Assembly (NCBI GenBank): GCA_049610565.1
Contig: JBMYZR010000001.1
Coordinates: forward strand, 62,001 to 126,000
DNA: 64,000 nt
Origin: UBA8752 sp049610565
GTDB lineage: Bacteria > Bacteroidota > Bacteroidia > Flavobacteriales_D > Sanyastnellaceae
Direction of reading: 5' to 3'
A program made the translations under genes and the position numbers. Below the pieces are notes generated by a model. That model did not search any database. It was not told the origin of the DNA and saw only the letters and a program-made list of their open reading frames with translations. This document shows positions 7,614-15,891 of this stretch, in pieces; position 1 is the stretch's first letter; the number at the start of each line of letters is the position of its first letter.

Positions 7614-9412
7614 ACCGGAAGCGACACGGTCAACGCCCGGGCTCCCGCGGCATCGCAATCGAGGTCGAGCCGCCCCCCAAGGCGGTCACACCGCATGCGG
7701 ATCATCGACCAATGCTCGGCCTTGGCATCCCCGGCAAACAGGCTCATGGCCTGCCGCCACCATCCCTTTTCGGTGAAGCCGCCCAATTCAATGGTGAGGC
7801 CATCCCCCGCGCTCGTCAAGGCCATCCGGCAGGGCCCTTGCCCCACGCCCTCGAGCAGGACCTGCAGGAAATCCATCAGGTGGCGCTGGTCTCCCCGGAA
7901 GGGGACCTCTTCCCGAACCGTCCAATCGAGCGAGCCGGTGGCCGACCGCGCTTCGCACAAGGCCACACACAGCGCCTCCAACGGGATGGGCTCGTGCTCC
8001 ATCTCTTGCGAACACAGCGCGGTCAACCGGCCGAAATCCGCCAGCTCCCGCTGCATGTCCGCCGGCAAGGCGAGGCCTCCGGCCAGTTGGGCAATCCGGT
8101 GTCCGCTCTGCGCGAGCGCGTCAATCTGGTGCTGCTTGCCCGGAATCCACTGCTGCTGAAGACGGCGCAGGCGGCTGTGGGCCTTGCCCTCCCGCCAACG
8201 CACGCGGAACAGCCAGACGGCGAGCAGCAGGCAGACCGCCATCGCTCCTGTGGCCGCCCATTGCCACCTCTGCGCCCTTTGGGCTTCCAAGGCCGTCCGC
8301 GCGTCGCCGATGGCCGCCAGCCACGGCTCACTTTCGAAGAGTCCGGTGCGGGCGCGCTCGGCGCGGAGCATGGCCCTCGACAGGCTGTCGGCCTCAGCCA
8401 GCGCGTGGTACGCAGGGCCATGCGCCCCGGTCTCAGCCAGCAGACCGGACCGAATGCGCAGCGCCTCCACGAGCAGGGGTTCCCGTCGTTCGGCGTCCTC
8501 GATGACGCGGGCCGCGAGTTCGGCATGCAGTGAGGCGGCCAGGGCCTGTGTCGGCTGTTTCCGCCACCGACGGGCCTGCAGAAGTGCCCACCGGGCGTCC
8601 CACTCTGCCGAGACGTCCGGGTTCCCCTCGCGCACGGCCTCCGACCAAGGCCAGCTCCCCAGCGCGTCAAATGCAGCCAGGGCCCTGCCCTCCAACAGGA
8701 TGCGGCCCCATTCCACCCCGTGGATGACCCGTTCCTCGAGGGGAATGGCCTGCCATGCGGGGTTGGCCGGTATCGACGCCCAGTAGTCCGGCACGTCACC
8801 GGGATGTTCCATGGCGCGGCACACCGCCGCCCAACCGAGGGCTTCTGCCGCCTCCATCCTGCGGTCGAGCTCGAGCAGGGTGGACGCCCTGGACAGGTGG
8901 TCCGACTCCGCCTCTGCATAAGACCCTTCCTCGAAGGCCATCTCCGCCAGCTGGGTCATGGCCTCCACGGCCAAACCCAGACGGTGGCCCGAGGTTTCCT
9001 CGGCCTCGACCATGCGGGCCAGGATCAGCAACAGGTCTCGGGCCTCCTTCCGTTTGCCCTGCTCCAGCTTGGCCTTGGCGAGGGCGAGACGCCACCCTAC
9101 CCGGTCATCGGACAGGTCCGGACACTGCAGGGAGTGCCGGATGGCCTCGGACAGGGCCAAATCGGCGTGCAGGGGGTTCTTCCAATCCACATGGACTTCA
9201 GCCCGCCGGCCCGCCAGCAAGGCAGCGGAACAGGGGTCTCCCTCCTTTTCGTACTCGTGTTGGGCGGACTTCAGAAGGTCGAGCGACGCCGCGTCCTGAC
9301 CGAGGGCGCGCAGCGAATCCGATGTGGCCAACCACGCCTCGACATGGCCAGCCGCAGTCGCTGTGGCCACGGAGGACCCCAAGAGTAGCAAGCAAAGCGC
9401 CAAGCGAAGCAT
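7601..9412 (-). CDS. TPR-like membrane protein with a degenerate histidine-kinase-like C-terminus
   Basis: A 603-residue exported membrane protein. A signal peptide (LRLALCLLLLGSSVATA) is followed by about 360 residues of helical, TPR-like repeats. One transmembrane helix (MAVCLLLAVWLF) leads to a cytoplasmic tail of about 200 residues. The order matches Bacteroidota TPR sensor kinases, but the tail has no H-box histidine in an HELRTP-like setting. It also lacks clear N, G1 and G2 ATP-binding boxes; only the layout GDQRHLMDFLQVLLEG and the ending RLGGRLDLDCDAAGARALTVSLPV recall an HATPase domain. It is probably a pseudokinase. ATG 9412 is chosen because TAGCTTGT ends 5 bases before it. Confidence 0.6.
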   Translation of the reverse strand: MLRLALCLLLLGSSVATATAAGHVEAWLATSDSLRALGQDAASLDLLKSAQHEYEKEGDPCSAALLAGRRAEVHVDWKNPLHADLALSEAIRHSLQCPDLSDDRVGWRLALAKAKLEQGKRKEARDLLLILARMVEAEETSGHRLGLAVEAMTQLAEMAFEEGSYAEAESDHLSRASTLLELDRRMEAAEALGWAAVCRAMEHPGDVPDYWASIPANPAWQAIPLEERVIHGVEWGRILLEGRALAAFDALGSWPWSEAVREGNPDVSAEWDARWALLQARRWRKQPTQALAASLHAELAARVIEDAERREPLLVEALRIRSGLLAETGAHGPAYHALAEADSLSRAMLRAERARTGLFESEPWLAAIGDARTALEAQRAQRWQWAATGAMAVCLLLAVWLFRVRWREGKAHSRLRRLQQQWIPGKQHQIDALAQSGHRIAQLAGGLALPADMQRELADFGRLTALCSQEMEHEPIPLEALCVALCEARSATGSLDWTVREEVPFRGDQRHLMDFLQVLLEGVGQGPCRMALTSAGDGLTIELGGFTEKGWWRQAMSLFAGDAKAEHWSMIRMRCDRLGGRLDLDCDAAGARALTVSLPVYSA

Positions 9413-9417
9413 GGGCC

Positions 9418-9425
9418 ACAAGCTA
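9418..9425 (-). promoter_or_regulatory. -7 box for the kinase-like gene, nearly leaderless
   Basis: On the minus strand TAGCTTGT ends 5 bases before the ATG at 9412. Confidence 0.45.
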
Positions 9426-9519
9426 CTCCGGCGCCACGCGCGCTGGGCGGCGAGGCTGGGAAGGAATGCGCGCTGTCCGGTGGAAAACCGCAGCGGGGGG
9501 ACACAGGTCCGCCCCGGAC

Positions 9520-10554
9520 TCAGAAGGAGGGCGTGAACTGCTCGAGGAAGCGGACGTCGTTCTCGAAGAAGGCGCGCAGGTCACCAATCTGCCATTTCAG
9601 CATGGCGATGCGCTCGATGCCCATCCCGAAAGCGAAGCCGGAGTATTCCTTGGGGTCGATGCCGGAGGCTTCCAGGACCGCGGGGTCCACCATGCCACAG
9701 CCCATGATTTCCAGCCACCCGGTGCCCTTGGTGATGCGCTTGTCCACCTCCGTTTCGAGGCCCCAGTACACGTCCATCTCGGCGCTGGGCTCCGTGAAGG
9801 GGAAATAGCTCGGGCGCAGGCGGATGCGGGTACCGGCGCCGAAGAACTGTTCGGCGAACATCAACAGCGTCTGCTTCAGGTCGGCGAAGCTGACATCCTT
9901 GTCGATGTACAGCCCTTCGATCTGGTGGAAAATGCAGTGCGCCCGGGCGCTGATCGCCTCGTTCCGGAACACGCGCCCCGGCATCACGATGCGGAGCGGC
10001 GGCTGGCGCTTTTCCATCTCGCGGACCTGCACGGAGCTGGTGTGCGTGCGGAGCAGCAGGTCGGGATTGCGCTGGATGAAGAACGTGTCCTGCATGTCCC
10101 TCGCGGGGTGCTCTTCCGGGAAATTGAGGCCGGAGAAGACGTGCCAGTCGTCCTCGATCTCCGGGCCGTCCGCCACGGCAAAGCCCATGCGGTCGAAGAT
10201 GCTGAGGATCTCCCGCCGTACCACCTGGATGGGGTGGTGGGACCCGAGCGGCACCTCACCGCTGGGGCGGGTGTGGTCCATGCCGCTCGACGAGGCGTCC
10301 TCTTGCGCTGTCAATGCGGACTTTGCCGCATCGAAATGGGCCTGCAAGGCCTGCTTGAACGCATTGAGCGCCTGGCCCATCTCCCGCTTTTGGGGGCCGG
10401 GTACGGCGCGGAAACGCTCGTTGAGGTCCTTCAGCAATCCCTGCCGACCGAAGTGGGCAATGCGGAACGCCTCCAACGCGTCGGCGTCATCCAGGGTCTG
10501 CGCCTTGGCCTCCGCGATAAGGCGATCGAGCTCGGCTTGGTCGAGGGTGGACAT
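9520..10554 (-). CDS. pheS: Phenylalanine-tRNA ligase alpha subunit
   Basis: The catalytic alpha subunit of the alpha2-beta2 PheRS. At 344 residues it has the usual length. The N-terminal coiled coil (about residues 1-90) is followed by the class II catalytic core. Motif-2-like residues appear in PGRVFRNEAISARAHCIFHQIEGLYID, and motif 3 in GFAFGMGIERIAMLKW. The start lies only 4 bases after the stop of the upstream cyclophilin gene, so the two are likely one transcript. Its partner pheT is 3 kb away on the other strand, as is common in Bacteroidota. Confidence 0.95.
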   Translation of the reverse strand: MSTLDQAELDRLIAEAKAQTLDDADALEAFRIAHFGRQGLLKDLNERFRAVPGPQKREMGQALNAFKQALQAHFDAAKSALTAQEDASSSGMDHTRPSGEVPLGSHHPIQVVRREILSIFDRMGFAVADGPEIEDDWHVFSGLNFPEEHPARDMQDTFFIQRNPDLLLRTHTSSVQVREMEKRQPPLRIVMPGRVFRNEAISARAHCIFHQIEGLYIDKDVSFADLKQTLLMFAEQFFGAGTRIRLRPSYFPFTEPSAEMDVYWGLETEVDKRITKGTGWLEIMGCGMVDPAVLEASGIDPKEYSGFAFGMGIERIAMLKWQIGDLRAFFENDVRFLEQFTPSF

Positions 10555-10558
10555 GGGG

Positions 10559-11254
10559 TCAGTCGAGGAGGGTCATGGTCATGTTCACGTCCTCGGTGGG
10601 ACGGTTGGACCGGTCGGTCGGAACGGCGCACAGGGCGTCGAGGACATCGAGGCCCTCCACCACCTGGCCGAACACCGTGTACTGCATGTCGAGGTGCGGC
10701 GTGCCGCCGAGCTCGCCATAGGCGGCAATCTGGTCCGGCGTGTACGAGAAGGGCTGGGCCATGCTGCCTCGCTTGCTCTGGACAATGCTCTGCAACGTCT
10801 GGGGCGTGACATCGCGGCCCTGCACGATGTAGAATTGGCTGCCGCTGCTGCGGCGTTGCGGATTGACCTGGTCCCCTTGACGGGCGGCAGCGAGGGCCCC
10901 CTTGACGTGAACGAAGGCCGGGTCGATTTCGGCTTCGATGGTGTACCCGGGACCGCCGGTTCCCAAACGGGCGCCCGGTGCGGCATCCTTGGACTGGGGG
11001 TCACCGCCCTGGGCCATGAAGCCGCCGATGACGCGGTGGAAGAGCGTGCCGTCGTAGAATCCCTCACCCGCGAGCTTCAGGAAGTTGTCCCGGTGCTTCG
11101 GGGTTTCGTTGTACAGCTCGACCACGATGGTGCCCATGGAGGTTTCAATGCTGACGCGGGGACGGGAATCGCCGTCCTGAGCGCTGCTCGTGAAGGAAGA
11201 GGCGAAGACAAGAAGAACCGCAAGGGCGGAACAACGGAGGGCGGAAACAACCAT
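10559..11254 (-). CDS. Secreted cyclophilin-type peptidyl-prolyl isomerase
   Basis: A 231-residue cyclophilin that speeds cis-trans isomerisation at proline bonds. A signal peptide (ALAVLLVFASSFTSSAQ) directs it to the periplasm. Cyclophilin core motifs are visible: TSMGTIVVELYNETPKH, GTLFHRVIGGFMAQGGDP, SGSQFYIV and YTVFGQVVEGLDVLD. About 30 extra residues (VTPQTLQSIVQ to AAYGELGG) sit before YTVFGQV, a common insertion in Bacteroidota homologues. It is the first gene of a likely two-gene unit with pheS. It faces away from the small lipoprotein gene across 72 bases, where no clear box was found for either gene. Confidence 0.9.
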   Translation of the reverse strand: MVVSALRCSALAVLLVFASSFTSSAQDGDSRPRVSIETSMGTIVVELYNETPKHRDNFLKLAGEGFYDGTLFHRVIGGFMAQGGDPQSKDAAPGARLGTGGPGYTIEAEIDPAFVHVKGALAAARQGDQVNPQRRSSGSQFYIVQGRDVTPQTLQSIVQSKRGSMAQPFSYTPDQIAAYGELGGTPHLDMQYTVFGQVVEGLDVLDALCAVPTDRSNRPTEDVNMTMTLLD

Positions 11255-11326
11255 CGGGTGGATTTTGCGTTATTTGTACGCCTGCAAGGCAGGGTGTTCT
11301 GCCCTGTGAGACGAGACTTCGAAATT

Positions 11327-11716
11327 ATGAAATCGACGACCCCCTTCCGCGCCCTCGGCGGCCTCGCGCTGATTCTTCTGGGTTCCTTGGCCTTCACGGG
11401 CTGCAACGAAATCGAAGACACGGTCGCGGTCGTCTACGTCCAGAACAGCCTCGGAGCGCCCGTTCAAGGCGCCGAAGTCCGCCTGTTCGCAGTCGGTTCC
11501 GTCGACCAGACCTTCATCGGTGAGCTGCGGTTCGACACGACGCAGGTGACCAATGCCGCCGGCAGTGTCAGCTTCAACTTCAGCGAATACTACAAGCAGG
11601 GACAGGCCGGTTTCGCGGTCCTGGACATCGAGGCCACCAAGGGTTCCCTCAACGGAATCGGCATCATCAAGATCGAGGAGGAGATGACCAACGAACAGAC
11701 GGTCATCATGGAGTGA
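11327..11716 (+). CDS. Small lipoprotein with an Ig-like/carboxypeptidase-regulatory-like fold
   Basis: A 129-residue lipoprotein with the lipobox FTGC after a hydrophobic signal (ALILLGSLAFTGC). The mature part, VAVVYVQNSLGAPVQGAEVRLF and onward, resembles the beta-sandwich carboxypeptidase-regulatory or SpaA-like domains that Bacteroidota attach to surface proteins. No catalytic motif is visible and the role is unknown. It is followed by the tRNA-Pro gene with its own promoter box. Confidence 0.65.
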   Translation: MKSTTPFRALGGLALILLGSLAFTGCNEIEDTVAVVYVQNSLGAPVQGAEVRLFAVGSVDQTFIGELRFDTTQVTNAAGSVSFNFSEYYKQGQAGFAVLDIEATKGSLNGIGIIKIEEEMTNEQTVIME

Positions 11717-11749
11717 GCCCCCGGGCGCTCCAATCGGAAAGGAATTCCC

Positions 11750-11757
11750 TATTTTCG
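11750..11757 (+). promoter_or_regulatory. -7 box for tRNA-Pro
   Basis: TATTTTCG ends 19 bases before the mature 5' end of the tRNA and fits the box used elsewhere in the window. Confidence 0.5.
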
Positions 11758-11776
11758 CGCTCCGCTTCGGCGGACT

Positions 11777-11849
11777 CGGGATGTAGCTCAGTTGGTAGAG
11801 TACGCGTCTGGGGGACGTGTGGTCGCTGGTTCGAGTCCAGTCATCCCGA
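11777..11849 (+). tRNA. tRNA-Pro (anticodon GGG)
   Basis: The 73 bases fold into a complete cloverleaf. The acceptor stem CGGGATG/CATCCCG is perfect, the D arm is GCTC/GAGT, and the anticodon stem CGCGT/ACGTG carries loop CTGGGGG with anticodon GGG. A 5-base variable region and the T arm GCTGG-TTCGAGT-CCAGT follow, with discriminator A. The 3' CCA is not encoded (ACCT follows), so it would be added after transcription. A strong terminator begins 6 bases downstream, so the gene is a single-tRNA unit. Confidence 0.95.
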
Positions 11850-11854
11850 CCTTT

Positions 11855-11888
11855 GAAAGGAGAGCATTCGGCTCTCCTTTCTTTTTTT
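11855..11888 (+). terminator. Rho-independent terminator after tRNA-Pro
   Basis: A perfect 11-bp stem (11855-11865 with 11871-11881), 5-base loop ATTCG and a run of seven T. It is the clearest terminator in the window. Confidence 0.92.
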
Positions 11889-11897
11889 GCCTGACCC

Positions 11898-12260
11898 ATG
11901 GACGTCCTCTTCGAACAACAATGGCGCACCCTGCTGGACACGCTCGAACGCCGGTTCGGTGGCGGCATGGACCTTCAGGACATCCTGTACCTCGTGGGCG
12001 TGCAGGAACTCGGGCAGGGCTTCAGGCCCTTCAAGAAGCAGGAGAAGATGGACCTGATGCACGTGGCGATCTGCACGGTGCTGGTGCCGCAGGGCTACTA
12101 CACCTTCAAGGGCCGGGACGAGGACGGATGGCCCCATTTCGAGGAAACGATGTCCCTGCCGGCCCTGGAGCCGAAGGAGCAGGACCGGCTCATCCGGCGC
12201 GCCCTCGTCGATTACTTCGGGGAGGACCCCTCGGAGGTCATCGACCCGCGAAGCGCCTGA
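11898..12260 (+). CDS. Conserved Bacteroidota protein of unknown function
   Basis: A 120-residue soluble protein with no signal peptide or membrane segment. Features that look conserved are the acidic N-terminus, VQELGQGFRPFKKQEKMDLMH and the aromatic patch GYYTFKGRDEDGWPHF. From memory these resemble an uncharacterised family seen across Bacteroidota; I cannot name a domain. The start lies 10 bases after the tRNA terminator. The last 23 bases overlap the end of the convergent regulator gene. Confidence 0.65.
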   Translation: MDVLFEQQWRTLLDTLERRFGGGMDLQDILYLVGVQELGQGFRPFKKQEKMDLMHVAICTVLVPQGYYTFKGRDEDGWPHFEETMSLPALEPKEQDRLIRRALVDYFGEDPSEVIDPRSA

Positions 12261-13293
12261 GGGCGGCTTCGTCCTGAATGATGACGCTCTTGCCCTCGAG
12301 CACGACCCAGCCGTCGCTCTTGAAATCGCTGAGGGCCCGAATCAGGCTCTCCTTGGCCGTGCCGACCATGCCGGCCAGGTCCTCCCGGCTCAACTGGGGC
12401 TTCTTGTCGGCTTCCTTGAACCGCGCCTGCAGGTCGAGCAAGGCCTGGGCCGTGCGCTCCCGGACCGAGGCGTAGGCCAAGGCGAGCAACCGCTCCTGGT
12501 TCTGGGTCACCTCACCCGCGAGCAACCGGATGAAGCGCATCGCCACGTCGCGGTTCCGGTGCATGAGGTCCAGGAAATTCTTGCGGGGAATGAGGTGGAC
12601 TTCGGCGTCTTCCAGCACCTCGGCAGCACTGCCATATTCGAGGCCCTTCAGGACGTCCATGTGCCCGAAGAAATCGCCGGCCTTGCAGAGCTCGATGATG
12701 AGCTCCTTGCCGTAGCTGTCCGTTCGGAGCACCTTGACGACGCCCGAAGCGACGTAGTAGACGTGGTTGGTGGAGTCGCCTTCTCCGTAGAGGATCTGGC
12801 CGGCCCCGTAGCGGCGGGGGCGGTCGCCCACGTCGATGCCGGGAATGCCGCTCTGCTCCTTGGCGTCGGCGATGAACTCGTTGAGGCGTTGGGGTGCCCG
12901 CCCATACTCGCGCTGGAGGATGGAGCTCTTGCGGAGGCGGACCTCGATCGTGGCGAGGAGGTCGGCTTCGCTGAACGGCTTGACGAGGTAATCGTCCGCT
13001 CCGCTCGTCATGCCCCTGCGCATTTCATCCGCCCCATCCCGTGAGGTCAGGAAGATGAAGGGAATCATCGCCGTCTGGGGGTCGTTGGACAGGTAATGCA
13101 ACACGCCGTAGCCGTCGAGTTCCGGCATTTCCACGTCGCAGATGATCATGTCCGGCCGCTCCCGCTGGGCGCGCTCGACGCCCATCTTGCCATGCTCGGC
13201 CTCGATGACCTCGTAGCCTGCAAGCTGAAGGATGTCCGCCGTCGTGGTCCGGAGGAACTGGTTGTCCTCCACGATGAGAATTTTCTTGGCCAT
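12238..13293 (-). CDS. Receiver-CRP fusion transcription regulator
   Basis: A 351-residue regulator with three parts. Residues 1-120 are a response-regulator receiver: ILIVEDNQ acidic pocket, phospho-acceptor Asp in MIICDVEMPELDG, Thr in FLTSRDG, Lys in YLVKPFS. Residues about 150-265 form a cyclic-nucleotide-binding-like barrel (YGAGQILYGEGD, GVVKVLRTD, AGDFFGHMDVLKG). The C-terminus is a CRP-type winged helix (LSREDLAGMVGTAKESLIRAL). It therefore may join phosphorelay input to a CRP/FNR-type output. No FNR-type cysteine set is seen, and no histidine kinase is adjacent. It diverges from pheT across 141 bases. Confidence 0.85.
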   Translation of the reverse strand: MAKKILIVEDNQFLRTTTADILQLAGYEVIEAEHGKMGVERAQRERPDMIICDVEMPELDGYGVLHYLSNDPQTAMIPFIFLTSRDGADEMRRGMTSGADDYLVKPFSEADLLATIEVRLRKSSILQREYGRAPQRLNEFIADAKEQSGIPGIDVGDRPRRYGAGQILYGEGDSTNHVYYVASGVVKVLRTDSYGKELIIELCKAGDFFGHMDVLKGLEYGSAAEVLEDAEVHLIPRKNFLDLMHRNRDVAMRFIRLLAGEVTQNQERLLALAYASVRERTAQALLDLQARFKEADKKPQLSREDLAGMVGTAKESLIRALSDFKSDGWVVLEGKSVIIQDEAALRRFAGR

Positions 13294-13401
13294 GTCTGCA
13301 GTGCAACCGGATTTGGGCGCCCGGTCCCCGCAAGGTAATGCGCCTTCCACGGTTGCGCTCCACCGGTTTTCCACCGCGCGCGGGGCCTCGCTGTGGTGGG
13401 T

Positions 13402-13409
13402 TAAATTCG
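13402..13409 (+). promoter_or_regulatory. -7 box for pheT
   Basis: TAAATTCG ends 25 bases before the pheT ATG, giving a leadered mRNA. Confidence 0.5.
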
Positions 13410-13434
13410 CGCCCGACCACCACGCCCCTTCATC

Positions 13435-15891
13435 ATGAAGATTTCCCTCGATTGGCTCTCCTCCTGGCTTCCGCTTGACGCAGCCCCCCAGAAGACGCCC
13501 GCGGACCTCTGCGACATCCTGACCGCCAGTGGCCTCGAGGTCGAGGGGCTGGAGGAAATGCCCGCCGTTCCCGGTGGGCTCAAGGGCATGACAGTGGGCG
13601 AAGTCCTCACCTGCGGCCAGCACCCCAATGCCGACCGGCTCAGCGTCACGACGGTGGACGTCGGCGGAGACGATCCGCTCCACATCGTGTGCGGTGCCCC
13701 CAACGTCGCGGCCGGCCAGAAGGTCATCGTCGCCACGGTCGGCTCCACCTGCCATCCGATGGAAGGCGACCCGTTCAAGATCAAGAAGGGCAAGATCCGC
13801 GGCGAAGTGTCCGAGGGCATGATCTGTGCCGAGGATGAACTCGGCATCGGACAAAGCCACGACGGCATCCTCGTGCTGCCGGCCGAAACGCCGGTCGGGG
13901 TGGGGGCCGCCGAAGCCCTCGGGCTCGAGTCGGACCACTGCATCGAAATCGGATTGACGCCCAACCGAACCGACGCCATGGGCCACCGCGGTGTCGCCCT
14001 CGACCTCCGCACGGCGTGGCGCTGGAACGGCGGCGAACAGACGGCGGCCGAGCTGCCCGCCTTGAAGCCGATGCCCGCGGCGGAATTGACCCGCGGTGAC
14101 GGCCCCATTGCCCTCCAGGTGGAGGATGCGGCAGGTGCGCCCTGCTATCTCGGTGTGACCCTGTCGGACGTGAAGGTTGGACCGTCCCCGGAGTGGATGC
14201 AGCGCCGGCTGCGGACCATCGGAATCGAGCCCAAGAACAACGTGGTGGACATCACGAACTACGTGCTCCACGACCTCGGGCAGCCGCTCCACGCATTCGA
14301 TGCCGACCGCATCGGAGGCGACACCGTCCGGGTGCGGAAGGCGACGGAAGGAGAAGCCTTCACCGCCCTCGACGGACGGGAACTCACCCTGACTTCGGCC
14401 GACCTCGTCATCGCCGACCAAGACCGCCCGATGTGCCTCGCCGGCGTTTACGGCGGACAGGACTCCGGTGTGGGCGAAGGCACCCGCCGGGTGTTCCTCG
14501 AGAGTGCCTGGTTCGAGCCCGTGACCATCCGCAAGAGCGCCAAGCGGCACACCCTGAGCACGGACGCTTCGTTCCGGTTTGAGCGGGGCGTTGACCCGAA
14601 GACCCCCTGGCCCGCCCTGCAACTCGCCGTGGACCTGCTCCGCAAATTTGCAGGCGCCCAGGTCGAGGGCGGCGTGCAGGCCTTCGAAGGCAAGGGCCTG
14701 CCCGGCCCGGCCTCCATCCGGCTCGACTGGTCCACCCTGGACACCCTCATTGGCGTGGCCCTCGACCGCGACCGCGTAAAGGGCATCCTGACCGACCTCG
14801 ACTTCACCTTCGATGGGGAGGACGAGCAGGGAATGGACCTCGGCGCTCCCGCCTACCGCCGGGATGTGACCCGGCCGGCGGACGTGATCGAGGAAGTGCT
14901 CCGCATCCACGGATACGACCACATTCCACTGCCCGGCCGCATGAAGGTGAGCCTCTCGGACCGGCCCAACCCCGACCCCGAAACGCTGCGCAAGGAACTG
15001 GCCGGCATCCTTGTCGCCCGTGGATTCCACGAGACGATGCACAACTCCCTCGTCCCGTCGACCCATTTGACCGTGGCCGAGGACCCCACCCTGACGCCCG
15101 ACCGGGCCGTCACCCTGCTGAACCCGCTCAGCTCCGAACTCGACACCATGCGCCAGTCCCTGCTCATGCAGGGCCTCGAAACGCTCGCCCGCAACCGGAA
15201 CCACCAGCGCCCGGACCTCGCCCTGTTTGAATTCGGCAAGACCTACCGCCAAGGCGTGGAAGGCGGACACGAGGAAGAGGAACGACTGGCCCTGTTGGTC
15301 ACCGGCAAGACCCGTCCCGAGAGCTGGAACGGCGCCGGACAGGATGGACTCTCCGTCCTCAAGGGAGCGGTGGACGCCCTCCTCACCCGCTGTGGCTTGG
15401 ACGGTGCCAAGCGGTCCGCGCTCGCCGGCGAGGGGCTGTTCCGCGAAGGGCTCGCCCTCTCCGCCAAGGGCGGATTCGCCGCGCGGGTTGGCCAGGTGCA
15501 CCCCGCCGTCGCCCGCGCCTTCGACGTCGAGGAGCCCGTGTTCTTCGCGGACCTCCCGATGTACGGCCTCCTCCGCGGTGTGGCCCGCACGCGCATCACG
15601 GCCGCCGACCTGCCGCGCTTCCCGTGGGTGCGGCGCGACCTGAGCCTTGTCGTCCCCAACGGCGTGACCTACGCCCAGATGGAGGCGGTGGTGCGCCAGA
15701 CGGGAGGCAAGCTCCTGAAGGAGGTCAACCTCTTCGATGTCTACACCGACGAGGCGACCGGCACCACCTCGTACGCCTTGTCCCTGACCCTCCAGGATGC
15801 GGACAAGACCCTCAACGAGAAGGCGATCGACAAAACCGTCCACCGCGTCCGCGAGCAACTCGCTCAACAGCTCGGTGTCACCCTGCGCTGA
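13435..15891 (+). CDS. pheT: Phenylalanine-tRNA ligase beta subunit
   Basis: The 818-residue beta subunit of PheRS, which binds tRNA and edits misacylated Tyr. Domains in order are: N-terminal MKISLDWLSSWLPLD; an EMAP-type tRNA-binding domain at about 40-150 (HPNADRLSVTTVD, IVCGAPN); the B3/B4 editing region at about 200-400; B5 at about 420-500 (PAYRRDVTRPADVIEEVLRI); and the FDX-ACB domain over the last 95 residues (LPRFPWVRRDLSLVV). Length is normal. The acyltransferase gene starts at the base after its stop codon. Confidence 0.96.
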   Translation: MKISLDWLSSWLPLDAAPQKTPADLCDILTASGLEVEGLEEMPAVPGGLKGMTVGEVLTCGQHPNADRLSVTTVDVGGDDPLHIVCGAPNVAAGQKVIVATVGSTCHPMEGDPFKIKKGKIRGEVSEGMICAEDELGIGQSHDGILVLPAETPVGVGAAEALGLESDHCIEIGLTPNRTDAMGHRGVALDLRTAWRWNGGEQTAAELPALKPMPAAELTRGDGPIALQVEDAAGAPCYLGVTLSDVKVGPSPEWMQRRLRTIGIEPKNNVVDITNYVLHDLGQPLHAFDADRIGGDTVRVRKATEGEAFTALDGRELTLTSADLVIADQDRPMCLAGVYGGQDSGVGEGTRRVFLESAWFEPVTIRKSAKRHTLSTDASFRFERGVDPKTPWPALQLAVDLLRKFAGAQVEGGVQAFEGKGLPGPASIRLDWSTLDTLIGVALDRDRVKGILTDLDFTFDGEDEQGMDLGAPAYRRDVTRPADVIEEVLRIHGYDHIPLPGRMKVSLSDRPNPDPETLRKELAGILVARGFHETMHNSLVPSTHLTVAEDPTLTPDRAVTLLNPLSSELDTMRQSLLMQGLETLARNRNHQRPDLALFEFGKTYRQGVEGGHEEEERLALLVTGKTRPESWNGAGQDGLSVLKGAVDALLTRCGLDGAKRSALAGEGLFREGLALSAKGGFAARVGQVHPAVARAFDVEEPVFFADLPMYGLLRGVARTRITAADLPRFPWVRRDLSLVVPNGVTYAQMEAVVRQTGGKLLKEVNLFDVYTDEATGTTSYALSLTLQDADKTLNEKAIDKTVHRVREQLAQQLGVTLR

